Positions 1 through 5,974 of a stretch of 8,341 nt of DNA are shown in pieces. Below the pieces are notes generated by a model. That model worked only from the letters and a program-made list of their open reading frames with translations. It had not been told where the DNA came from and did not search any database. Source of the DNA: Sulfurimonas sp. (lineage in GTDB: Bacteria > Campylobacterota > Campylobacteria > Campylobacterales > Sulfurimonadaceae). A program made the translations under genes and the position numbers. How positions within the stretch are numbered: the first letter of the stretch is position 1; every line of letters starts with the position of its first letter. The stretch spans positions 267,738 to 276,078 of the forward strand of contig NVXO02000004.1 in NCBI GenBank assembly GCA_002733945.2. Reading direction: 5' to 3'.

Positions 1-314
1 AGCATAGTTTCTATACTAAGCGATGGAAGAAGTCTTTTTAGTGTTTGCATCTCTTGATTTAAGAGTTCTCTATTTTTTTCACCTGTTAAATGTGGAGCAA
101 GTTGTAGCCTAAAACCTAACTTATTTATAGCTATAGGTCTATCTTTTATATCAACTATTTCTCCCCGAACTGGGGCAATCCTTTCATACTTGATTGTATT
201 TTGTTCAGAGAGTTTCATATAGTGACTGTGAGAGTTTATACTGAGGAAAAAAACTCTTACCATTAAGGCTAACCATGTAGAGACGAAAAAAAAGATTATT
301 AATTTAGTTTTCAT
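1..314 (-). CDS. mrdA: Penicillin-binding protein 2 (peptidoglycan transpeptidase), N-terminal part only
   Basis: Only the first ~104 residues are in the window; the gene continues beyond base 1. My translation shows a short cytoplasmic start (MKTK), one membrane anchor at about residues 5-25, then the class B PBP N-terminal signature PVRGEIVDIKDRPIAIN at 48-64, matching the family pattern RGxIxDxxGxxLAxN. PBP2 cross-links peptidoglycan during lateral wall growth as part of the Rod complex (MreB/C/D, RodA). The ATG at 314-312 overlaps the TGA of the upstream membrane-protein gene (ATGA), and a GTGAG stretch just upstream can serve as ribosome binding site. A MreD-like gene directly upstream agrees with PBP2 rather than the division enzyme FtsI. 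The catalytic domain cannot be seen, so the distinction rests on the N-terminus and context. Confidence 0.85.
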   Translation of the reverse strand, partial: MKTKLIIFFFVSTWLALMVRVFFLSINSHSHYMKLSEQNTIKYERIAPVRGEIVDIKDRPIAINKLGFRLQLAPHLTGEKNRELLNQEMQTLKRLLPSLSIETM

Positions 315-763
315 AATATACTCACTAGTAAAAATTCAATTACTATATAGTATATTATATAGTAATTGAATTCTGGAGGCGATAAAAGAAAAATACTAGA
401 CATCAAAGAAAGAAATAGAAAATAGCCTACATAAGCCATAAGAATATTTGAAAGTTTTATACACCAAGGACAAGAAAAATTTTGATTAATCTTGGGCATT
501 ATAAATTTGTAAACAACATAAAAGTAGATAATTGAGCTAAAGAGCATATATCCATGGTTTGCTTCAAAGACTACTAGACAAAAGGATAAAATTAAAATAG
601 AGGCATAATCATTACGAGCGAGGGATCTTGTAAAAAGCACAAACAGTACTGCTAGCATAGGCGGTAAGTATAAGTGTATACTGCTCAAAGAGCTATATAG
701 TACAAAAATACCTATGTAAGCAAAAAGAGTTACAGGGTTTTGATGAGTGATACTTCGTTGCAT
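311..763 (-). CDS. MreD-like small integral membrane protein (putative rod-shape protein)
   Basis: A 150-residue, very hydrophobic protein with about five or six membrane segments (roughly 11-29, 31-45, 54-69, 72-90, 104-128, 133-150). Sequence identity to a known family is not obvious by eye. Length, topology and position directly before mrdA fit MreD, the membrane part of the Rod elongation complex. The stretch at 60-88, with an acidic residue (E67) and a Gly turn before a long helix, resembles the MreD pattern GxxLDxxxGxxLG. A CPWC motif lies at 98-101 in the loop after segment four, which I do not associate with MreD. The ATG at 763 lies inside the preceding gene (34-base overlap) with no clear Shine-Dalgarno sequence, so translation is probably coupled. 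The end overlaps mrdA by ATGA. The last helix is encoded by a perfect inverted repeat. Sure of coding and membrane nature, moderately sure of MreD. Confidence 0.6.
   Translation of the reverse strand: MQRSITHQNPVTLFAYIGIFVLYSSLSSIHLYLPPMLAVLFVLFTRSLARNDYASILILSFCLVVFEANHGYMLFSSIIYFYVVYKFIMPKINQNFSCPWCIKLSNILMAYVGYFLFLSLMSSIFLLSPPEFNYYIIYYIVIEFLLVSIL
333..372. repeat. Perfect 17-bp inverted repeat, 6-base loop, just before mrdA
   Basis: Arms AATTCAATTACTATATA (333-349) and its exact reverse complement (356-372) flank the loop GTATAT (350-355). The repeat sits inside the 3' end of the MreD-like gene. In the mRNA (minus strand) the hairpin would end 18 bases before the mrdA ATG and is followed directly by a run of five U. 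The stem is almost all A/T, so it is weak for a Rho-independent terminator. A coupling or attenuation element for mrdA is possible but is inference. Confidence 0.8.
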
Positions 764-1215
764 ATTGGAAAGTGTTTACATTTAATACAATCAGCCCAAA
801 TCTTATGTTCTGGGAGGGACTCTTTTGGAATTTCAACAAAGCCTAAGCGTTCAAAGAAAGCTTGTTTATAAGTAAGACTAAGTACTCTTTGTATACCTAA
901 AGAAGAAGCTTCCTCTAGTGCTTTTTTAACTAAATTTTCACCAATTTTCTGACCACGAATACCATCCTTAACTATAAGAGAACGAACTTCTGCTAGATCT
1001 GTTGTATGAATATGCAGGGCAGTAAAACCAACAAGTTCTCCTTCTTTATAAGCAAGTGTGTAAGAACGAATATTTGTTGCTATTTCATCCTCACTTCTAT
1101 CGAGTATAACACCGCTCTCTATTTCAGGAAGAATCAACTCTCTCATTTCATGAATTGTTGAGAGGTTTGCTTTCTCGTAGCTAATCTTCACTATCGCTCT
1201 CATTCTCATTCTCAT
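730..1215 (-). CDS. GNAT acetyltransferase, short N-acetylglutamate synthase type
   Basis: A single GNAT domain of about 150 residues. The core DLAEVRSLIV, then RGQKIGENLV (acetyl-CoA pyrophosphate loop, R/QxxGxG/A type), then LTYKQAFFERLGF, is typical of short ArgA-like N-acetylglutamate synthases, which make the first arginine intermediate from glutamate and acetyl-CoA. The C-terminal tail LPEHKIWADC with Cys at 143, 146 and 152 (CX2CX5C) also matches what I recall of that subfamily. Start choice is uncertain: the longest frame begins MRMRMR inside a hexamer repeat (ATG at 1215, 1209 or 1203), while a GTG at 1191 gives MKISYEKANL, the usual GNAT beginning, with GAGAG five bases upstream. 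The gene overlaps the end of engB by 11-35 bases. Family is firm; substrate is inferred, and a broader N-acetyltransferase role remains possible. Confidence 0.8.
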   Translation of the reverse strand: MRMRMRAIVKISYEKANLSTIHEMRELILPEIESGVILDRSEDEIATNIRSYTLAYKEGELVGFTALHIHTTDLAEVRSLIVKDGIRGQKIGENLVKKALEEASSLGIQRVLSLTYKQAFFERLGFVEIPKESLPEHKIWADCIKCKHFPICNEVSLIKTL

Positions 1216-1819
1216 TCTCTAACAATATATCGTGAATTACCTTGTTTACTTTATGTGTTCCTTTTTTCTTTGAACTAGAGACTGTCATCGCATGTGGAAA
1301 CTCGCGTCTAAGTGCACTTTGTTCTTTTTGATTGAGTTTATCTATTTTTGTAAATATTTGTAAAATTACTTGGTTTTCTCTTACATGCTCAAAAAGGAAT
1401 TCACTTACTTGTGTATCAATATCTAAGTGAGGATGTCTACAATCAATAAGATGTATAAAAAGTTTTATCTGTGTACGTTCGGCAATGTAATCAGTTAAGT
1501 TTTTTTCCCAGTCATGCTTTATAGATTTAGCAACTTTTGCATACCCAAAACCTGGTAAGTCAACAAACTTTGCTAAGAGTTTTTTATTTTCATTATCTCT
1601 ATCTATAAATGTAACATCGAAGTAGTTAATAAGTCTTGTTTTACCTGGAGTTGACGATACTTTGGCTAAACCCTTGTGGTTTGTTAAAGCATTTAGCAAA
1701 GAACTTTTTCCTACATTTGAGCGTGCCATAAAAACAACTTCATTTTGTTCTTCTGACTCTGGGGCCGAGGCAACATTTGGTGCAGAGGTTATAAACTTTG
1801 ATTCTACTATTTCTACCAT
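1181..1819 (-). CDS. engB: Ribosome biogenesis GTPase EngB/YihA/YsxC
   Basis: A 212-residue TrmE-Era-EngA-EngB-Septin GTPase that acts in late assembly of the large ribosomal subunit. All G motifs are visible: P-loop ARSNVGKSS (32-40), switch I STPGKT (56-61), G3 DLPGFGYA (87-94), G4 TKID (157-160) and G5 SSSKKKG (181-187). The RSNVGKSS plus TPGKTxxxNYF pair marks EngB. The first P-loop position is Ala (A32) where Gly is more usual, still within the [AG]xxxxGK[ST] pattern. The protein ends in an acidic, repetitive tail (ENENENESDSED) encoded by a hexamer repeat. The start has a strong AGAGGAG site eight to ten bases upstream and overlaps the lptA stop as TAATG, so it is well supported. Confidence 0.95.
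   Translation of the reverse strand: MVEIVESKFITSAPNVASAPESEEQNEVVFMARSNVGKSSLLNALTNHKGLAKVSSTPGKTRLINYFDVTFIDRDNENKKLLAKFVDLPGFGYAKVAKSIKHDWEKNLTDYIAERTQIKLFIHLIDCRHPHLDIDTQVSEFLFEHVRENQVILQIFTKIDKLNQKEQSALRREFPHAMTVSSSKKKGTHKVNKVIHDILLENENENESDSED
1199..1219. repeat. Hexanucleotide tandem repeat (CTCATT, 3.5 copies) in the engB/acetyltransferase overlap
   Basis: Three perfect copies of CTCATT (1199-1216) followed by a further CTC. On the coding strand this reads GAGAATGAGAATGAGAAT. It encodes EN repeats in EngB and MR repeats in the longest form of the acetyltransferase. The unit length is a multiple of three, so gain or loss of a copy changes neither frame. Confidence 0.8.
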
Positions 1820-2298
1820 TATTTTTTCTCCTCTTGATTCTCATCCGTTATATTAAATATCATAATTACTGGTTCCTTTTTTAGACCTTTGGCACGAGCT
1901 TTTCCAGTTATTACATTAAGAATAACTTCATCACCTTGAATCTCTTTCTTTTTATCGATCTGTTTTAGGTAAACATTTGTGTAAAAGTGGTATTCACTTT
2001 TTTTTGGAAGGTAGATTACTTTACCAGCAGTTCCTCTATATCTTGCCCCTTCTTTTGTAACTATTTTAAAAGAGACATCCCCAAGTGCTATAAACTTTGT
2101 CGGTTGGTTTTTTGCATCAGTATATATAGTAACCTTAGATGCATTTAACTCATCATTTTTTTTGATGATATTTACATGTCCCTCAAAGATAGAAATACCC
2201 TTAGCCTGATCAGTATCAAAAGCATCTGCTATAACCTTTAACTCTTGTGAAAACAAGAAGCTACTAAAAAAAATTGTTATTATAAAAATATATCTCAT
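1819..2298 (-). CDS. lptA: LPS transport periplasmic protein LptA
   Basis: A 159-residue protein with an N-terminal signal peptide (MRYIFIITIFFSSFLFS, likely cut after residue 17) followed by one OstA/LptA beta-jellyroll domain at about 20-145. The FEGHVNIIKKNDELNASKVTI stretch carries the usual pattern (G-x-V x6 L-x-A-x-x-x-x-x). LptA forms the periplasmic bridge that carries LPS from LptC in the inner membrane to LptD in the outer membrane. Its place directly after lptC, with an ATGA overlap at 2298-2295, supports the assignment. Length is slightly below the E. coli protein, and a Lys/Glu-rich tail ends the chain. Confidence is high from fold pattern plus context. Confidence 0.9.
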   Translation of the reverse strand: MRYIFIITIFFSSFLFSQELKVIADAFDTDQAKGISIFEGHVNIIKKNDELNASKVTIYTDAKNQPTKFIALGDVSFKIVTKEGARYRGTAGKVIYLPKKSEYHFYTNVYLKQIDKKKEIQGDEVILNVITGKARAKGLKKEPVIMIFNITDENQEEKK

Positions 2299-2777
2299 AT
2301 TTTACTCTCTTCAAGTTGATATTTTACTATTACTTTTTCTGACGACATTGTATTGTTAATCGAGTCATATACAAATGAAGCTCCTCTCATACTATTCTTG
2401 TTTCTATATGCTAAGTAATCATCTTGAGTCTTTGCAATAGCGTTTATTGTGTTGTAATTAAGAGTATCCGACTTAAATGTAAGCCCATCTTCTCTTTTAT
2501 ACACCACATTGCCTTTTAAATCTACAATATTATCTTTATATATTCCATTGTCTGCTTGCATATTTGACATAAACTCTTTAGAGTTATCAGTAAAGTTAAC
2601 ATCATTTACTATATATCTCTCAGTATATCTAAGAGCTTTAGTTCCAGCCATAATCGTCTGTAAACCAGTACTTTGTAGTTCATACATAACAAAATTACCC
2701 ATTGTAAGAAGAGGGACATCATCAAATTCTTGTTGTTTAATTTTAAGAGGTTGAAAAAATATATATATCAACATCAA
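2295..2777 (-). CDS. lptC: LPS export protein LptC (start codon uncertain, probably further upstream)
   Basis: The gene encodes an LptC/OstA-like domain: an FVMYEL start to the fold near residue 29, repeated short beta strands through about residue 155, and the position between kdsC and lptA. LptC is a bitopic inner-membrane protein that hands LPS from LptBFG to LptA. The first ordinary start codons are TTG at 2777 and ATG at 2774. They leave only about nine hydrophobic residues (MLIYIFFQP), too short to cross the membrane. The same frame is open upstream to the kdsC stop and supplies the missing half of the helix (see 2778-2819), so the real protein is probably 13-14 residues longer and begins at a rare codon. 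The end overlaps lptA by ATGA. Function is well supported; the 5' boundary is not. Confidence 0.8.
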   Translation of the reverse strand: MMLIYIFFQPLKIKQQEFDDVPLLTMGNFVMYELQSTGLQTIMAGTKALRYTERYIVNDVNFTDNSKEFMSNMQADNGIYKDNIVDLKGNVVYKREDGLTFKSDTLNYNTINAIAKTQDDYLAYRNKNSMRGASFVYDSINNTMSSEKVIVKYQLEESKI

Positions 2778-2819
2778 TGCACTAAAAATAGAGATAAAAA
2801 AAATATTTATATTGATGAT
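2778..2819 (-). other. In-frame upstream extension of lptC encoding the rest of its membrane anchor
   Basis: These 14 codons directly follow the kdsC TAA (2822-2820) in the lptC frame and contain no ATG, GTG or TTG. They read IININIFFISIFSA, which joins LMLIYIFFQP to make a normal ~20-residue transmembrane helix. UAAGG (2829-2825) in the end of kdsC lies eight bases before the ATC at 2816 and five before the ATC at 2819, good positions for initiation. I infer an AUC (or other AUN) start; a mutation or sequencing error of an original ATG is the main alternative. Confidence 0.55.
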
Positions 2820-3320
2820 TTACCCCTTAGTCCACACAGAAATAAAATTTTCTCGCTCATCATTCTCATCTATTATCATTTCTATCATTTCTCGAACAGC
2901 TCCATCACCACCCTTACTTTTGAGAGTTGTATCAACAAGTGAACGTATGTCTTTTACACCATTAGCAGGTGTAAAACTACGACCTGCAAGACTCAGCATA
3001 TTATAGTCGTTCAAGTCATCACCAATAGCGGCAACTTCAAACATACGTAAACCTAAAGAGTTTATAATTTCTTTGAGAACTCTATCCTTGTCTTTGATAC
3101 CTTGATGTAAGTTCTGTATACCAAGCTCATTCGCTCTGCGTTTAACTATCTCAGAATTACGCCCAGTAATGATAGCGACTTCGTATCCGAGTTTAATCCA
3201 AGTAGTGATGCCTAAACCATCTTTAACATTAAAAGTCTTACTCTCAATACCATCGCTAGAGTATGTAAGACCGCCATCGCTAAGACAGCCATCAACATCT
3301 AAAACAAGCAGTTTAATCAT
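2820..3320 (-). CDS. kdsC: 3-deoxy-D-manno-octulosonate 8-phosphate phosphatase KdsC
   Basis: A 166-residue HAD-superfamily C0 phosphatase, the usual size for KdsC. Motif I is DVDG (8-11, with D8 nucleophile and D10 general acid), motif II TGR (52-54), motif III Lys at 78 in GIKDK, motif IV GDDLND (100-105). The KdsC-type endings TPANG (117-121) and GGDGAVRE (137-144) are present. The enzyme removes phosphate from KDO-8-phosphate in the cytoplasm, giving KDO for the LPS inner core. The ATG overlaps the hisB stop (ATGA, 3320-3317). Downstream lptC follows in the same reading frame after a single TAA. Adjacent LPS-transport genes support the role over other HAD phosphatases. Confidence 0.95.
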   Translation of the reverse strand: MIKLLVLDVDGCLSDGGLTYSSDGIESKTFNVKDGLGITTWIKLGYEVAIITGRNSEIVKRRANELGIQNLHQGIKDKDRVLKEIINSLGLRMFEVAAIGDDLNDYNMLSLAGRSFTPANGVKDIRSLVDTTLKSKGGDGAVREMIEMIIDENDERENFISVWTKG

Positions 3321-3889
3321 AAAGTACCTTTAGTACTTGGTGTTCCTATGCGCTCATTTTTTGTAGTGGCACGACGAATAGCAACGGCTAAAGACTTAAA
3401 CGCAGCCTCTATGATGTGATGCTTGTTCTTCCCTCGTAGCTCTACGATATGCACGGATAGTCTTGCATTGAGTACCACAGCACGGAAAAATTCTTCTACG
3501 AGTTCTGTGTCGAAGTTACCAACCTTACCAGTTGGAGAGAGTTCAAACACTAAAAATGGACGGTTACTAAGATCTAAGTCACAAGATACGCAAGCTTCAT
3601 CCATAACGATGTTAGCACTTCCAAAACGCTCCATTGCTTTAACAGGATAAATTGCCTCAGCGATAAGTGAACCAAGAACGATACCGATATCTTCTACACT
3701 GTGGTGGTCATCTATATGCGTATCACCCTTACAGCTAATAGTAATGTCCATAAGTGAGTGCTTGGAAAAACTCTCAAGCATGTGGTCTAAAAACCCAACA
3801 CCTGTATTCATATCTGCTTTTCCTGTCCCGTTTATGTCTAAACTTACAGTTATATCTGTCTCTTTTGTTGTTCTTGTTTTACTTATCAT
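3317..3889 (-). CDS. hisB: Imidazoleglycerol-phosphate dehydratase HisB
   Basis: A 190-residue monofunctional enzyme of histidine synthesis that dehydrates imidazole glycerol phosphate to imidazole acetol phosphate. The two Mn-binding half-site repeats are clear: GVGFLDHMLE (30-39) with GDTHIDDHHSVEDIG (55-69), and the second copy RGKNKHHIIEAAFK (152-165); PSTKG closes the protein (184-188). There is no fused histidinol-phosphatase domain, unlike E. coli HisB. The start follows the rlpA stop by two bases, with GAGG seven bases upstream inside rlpA. No other his gene is in the window, so it appears as a lone pathway gene within an envelope operon. Identification is secure. Confidence 0.97.
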   Translation of the reverse strand: MISKTRTTKETDITVSLDINGTGKADMNTGVGFLDHMLESFSKHSLMDITISCKGDTHIDDHHSVEDIGIVLGSLIAEAIYPVKAMERFGSANIVMDEACVSCDLDLSNRPFLVFELSPTGKVGNFDTELVEEFFRAVVLNARLSVHIVELRGKNKHHIIEAAFKSLAVAIRRATTKNERIGTPSTKGTL

Positions 3890-3891
3890 TA

Positions 3892-4689
3892 TTAGTCCTC
3901 TCTTATTATAAATGCTTTGTTAAAAACACCGTTCTTTTTGTAGTCACGTGCTTCTTCTTCACTCTTAAACCCAGTCAGTACGACTTTAAATATTCGTCCA
4001 CTTGGTGTCTCAACATCTTTGATTATCGTTGTATAACCATCTGTATCATCATACTTCTCTTGAGTGCTTAAGGCTCCATCTATTTTAGAAAAAGATGCTA
4101 TTTGTAGAGCAAAGTTACCAACAGCTTTTTTCTGTGGTGCTTTTTTCATCTCTTTTTTTGTAGGGATTTTTTTCTTACCCTTTGTCTCAAATCCTAAGAT
4201 CTCTAGTGTTACAGGTGCTGTGCCACGTCCGACCATATCTATCTCATGTGCTGCTTTGTTTGAGAGGTCTATGATTCTAGTAGCAATAAACGGACCTCTA
4301 TCGTTAATGCGAACCACTGTAGTTAAACCGTTTCTACGGTTTGTTACTTTGACAATAGTGTTCATCGGTAGTGTCTTATGTGCAGCCGTCATACCGTACA
4401 TATTGTAGGTTTCACCATTTGATGTTAACTTACCGTGAAAATCAGGACCATACCATGAGGCATTTCCTTTAAAGGAATCTCCAACACTCACAACAGTTGG
4501 ATAGTACTTAATGCCACGAATAGTATACGGTCTCATCGTTGGATGCGAATAGTTTTTTTTATTAGAAGAGTATGACTTAGAATAACCTTGTGAAGATATT
4601 GTATGTTTATACACCCCCCTTCCTCTAGTACTACAAGCGCTCATTGTCAGAACAAATACAATTAAAACTACGATATATAATTTACTCAT
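3892..4689 (-). CDS. rlpA: RlpA-type lipoprotein: septal-ring lytic transglycosylase with SPOR domain
   Basis: A 265-residue lipoprotein. The signal peptide (1-18) ends in the lipobox MSAC with Cys19 as the lipidated residue. A low-complexity Ser/Tyr/Lys region (20-60) leads to the double-psi beta-barrel domain at about 73-166, containing [19 protein letters not shown] and RINDRGPF. E93, H104 and D130 have the same spacing as the active-site residues I recall for Pseudomonas RlpA (E120, H131, D157), so the enzyme is probably active. A Lys-rich linker (170-188) precedes a C-terminal SPOR domain (about 191-265, starting NFALQIASF), which binds peptidoglycan glycans stripped of stem peptides, usually at division sites. 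It overlaps the end of mltD by eight bases, pairing two glycan-cleaving enzymes. Confidence 0.93.
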   Translation of the reverse strand: MSKLYIVVLIVFVLTMSACSTRGRGVYKHTISSQGYSKSYSSNKKNYSHPTMRPYTIRGIKYYPTVVSVGDSFKGNASWYGPDFHGKLTSNGETYNMYGMTAAHKTLPMNTIVKVTNRRNGLTTVVRINDRGPFIATRIIDLSNKAAHEIDMVGRGTAPVTLEILGFETKGKKKIPTKKEMKKAPQKKAVGNFALQIASFSKIDGALSTQEKYDDTDGYTTIIKDVETPSGRIFKVVLTGFKSEEEARDYKKNGVFNKAFIIRED

Positions 4690-5911
4690 AGATTTTTAAC
4701 CTCTCGCCAACTTTGATAAGCGAGCCCTTAATTTGGTTTTGAGACTTAAGGTTTCTAATGCTGACCTTATGTGCACGAGATATAGACGCTAGAGAGTCTC
4801 CGCGTTTTACCATATAGTAGTTTCTCGTATTGAGTTTTTTGCTATGACTTGATTTTGCTATGGGTATGATGAGTTTTTGTTTTAGTCTTAGATTATTGTT
4901 TTTAAGATTGTTAAAGTCTTTGATGACTTTGTAAGAAACGCCATACTTGTTTCCAATGTATGAGAGGTTATCACCACTTGTTACTACATGGATTTTGTAG
5001 ATGTTTTGCATAGGTGCTTTATAGTACTTCCGTTTAAAGTCTGCTAGTTTAATGTAAGGAATATAAACATCATAACTCTTTGCGTATGGAGGTACGAAGT
5101 CATATTTTAGGTGTCTGTTTAAGTTTTTCAAGTCTCCCAGTGGCATCTCTATAAGTTTTGCTACACGTTTTAAAGACTCACCACTTGAAATCTGAACAGT
5201 AGAGATAGAGTAAGCATTTGCACGGTTGAGCAAGTGCTCATACTCACTAGATAAAAGATACTGCTCATCCGTTCCAATAAGAGCTAAAGCTACAATTTTT
5301 CTTATGTAGTTACGACTCTCTTTTGGAATATACTTTTTATCTGAATCAAGTAAAACAGAAAGTTTATCACTGCCCGCTTTTTTTATAGCATGGTTTAAAC
5401 GGCCACCACCACAGTTGTAAGCGATGGCCGCTAAGTACCACTTACCAAAGCGTTTATGTAGAGATGAGAGATACTTTGCAGCTGCCTCAGTTGACTTAAT
5501 CAAGTCTCGTCTCTCATCCACATACTCATCTATCTTGAGGTTATAAACACGTCCAGTTCTTGGCATAAACTGCCAAAGTCCAGCAGCTCTTTTTGGAGAG
5601 TATGCTCGTGTTTTAAAGTTTGACTCAGCCATGGCGAGATAGAGAAACTCTTGAGGAACATTGTATTTTGTGAGAGTGTTTTTTATAGCTGGTATAAATA
5701 TATATGCGTTATCCATAGTTCTAAAAAAATGCTTACTTTTTTTAATAGAACTGTTTTTAGTGCGCATTTGATTCATTATGGGATCATAAAGAAAAGATGG
5801 TTCTATGTCAAAAGAGTCTAGAAGTGCTAACTCTTTGTTAAAGTTAGACTCATAGCTCAAGTTTGCAAAAAGAAACAAAGGAAAAAGAAGTGTTAAAAAA
5901 TATCTATACAT
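4682..5911 (-). CDS. mltD: Membrane-bound lytic murein transglycosylase D (SLT plus LysM repeats)
   Basis: A 409-residue exported peptidoglycan-cleaving enzyme. The signal peptide is at about 1-16 (ends LFA); no lipobox is present. The SLT family-1 catalytic domain spans about 70-195: catalytic Glu96 in [17 protein letters not shown] (109-117) and AYNCGGGRL (164-172). Two clear LysM glycan-binding domains follow (about 306-352 and 364-409, each beginning [12 protein letters not shown] or [14 protein letters not shown]). A third, degenerate LysM-like segment occurs at about 236-286 ([12 protein letters not shown], ending YDVYIPY). The ATG at 5911 has only a weak AAAAAG upstream. It is first in the long downstream gene run, after the only real gap, so a promoter probably lies just before it. 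Confidence 0.93.
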   Translation of the reverse strand: MYRYFLTLLFPLFLFANLSYESNFNKELALLDSFDIEPSFLYDPIMNQMRTKNSSIKKSKHFFRTMDNAYIFIPAIKNTLTKYNVPQEFLYLAMAESNFKTRAYSPKRAAGLWQFMPRTGRVYNLKIDEYVDERRDLIKSTEAAAKYLSSLHKRFGKWYLAAIAYNCGGGRLNHAIKKAGSDKLSVLLDSDKKYIPKESRNYIRKIVALALIGTDEQYLLSSEYEHLLNRANAYSISTVQISSGESLKRVAKLIEMPLGDLKNLNRHLKYDFVPPYAKSYDVYIPYIKLADFKRKYYKAPMQNIYKIHVVTSGDNLSYIGNKYGVSYKVIKDFNNLKNNNLRLKQKLIIPIAKSSHSKKLNTRNYYMVKRGDSLASISRAHKVSIRNLKSQNQIKGSLIKVGERLKIYE

Positions 5912-5963
5912 ATATAACTTTTTATTTAATTTAAATAGATTTTATCCAAATTTTTATTAACCT

Positions 5964-5969
5964 ATTATA
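5964..5969 (-). promoter_or_regulatory. Candidate sigma-70 -10 box for the mltD-to-mrdA gene run
   Basis: The minus strand reads TGTTTATAAT with a perfect TATAAT at 5969-5964, directly after the tatD stop codon (TAG, 5977-5975). Transcription would start near 5957, about 45 bases before the mltD ATG. No TTGACA-like -35 box is present at the right distance, but Campylobacterota promoters often lack a conserved -35. No terminator hairpin is seen in the gap, so read-through from tatD is also possible. Confidence 0.5.
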
Positions 5970-5974
5970 AACAC

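Noticed and set aside
333..372. The inverted repeat as an intrinsic transcription terminator
   Set aside because: The stem is nearly all A/T, the U run is short, and it lies inside a coding frame that continues into mrdA; kept only as a regulatory candidate.
373..382. Plus-strand GGAGG as a ribosome binding site
   Set aside because: No start codon or open frame follows at suitable distance; it lies in the minus-strand MreD-like gene.
1755..1772. Local G/C-rich patch in engB as a sign of transfer
   Set aside because: It encodes the ordinary EngB N-terminal SAPxxxxxP region and is only about 15 bases long.
2796..2803. A frameshift in the run of eight A as the reason for the missing lptC start
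   Set aside because: Neither alternative frame upstream of the run provides an ATG; one hits a stop at once, and the existing frame already yields a sensible membrane helix.
4064..4408. Plus-strand open frames opposite rlpA (also 7676-7960, 3423-3650, 2509-2754 and others)
   Set aside because: They lie wholly opposite strongly supported minus-strand genes, show no domain pattern, and have biased low-complexity composition expected of antisense shadows.
5942..5950. TTATCCAAA as a DnaA box
   Set aside because: A single site with a mismatch to TTATnCACA and no neighbouring boxes or origin-type structure.
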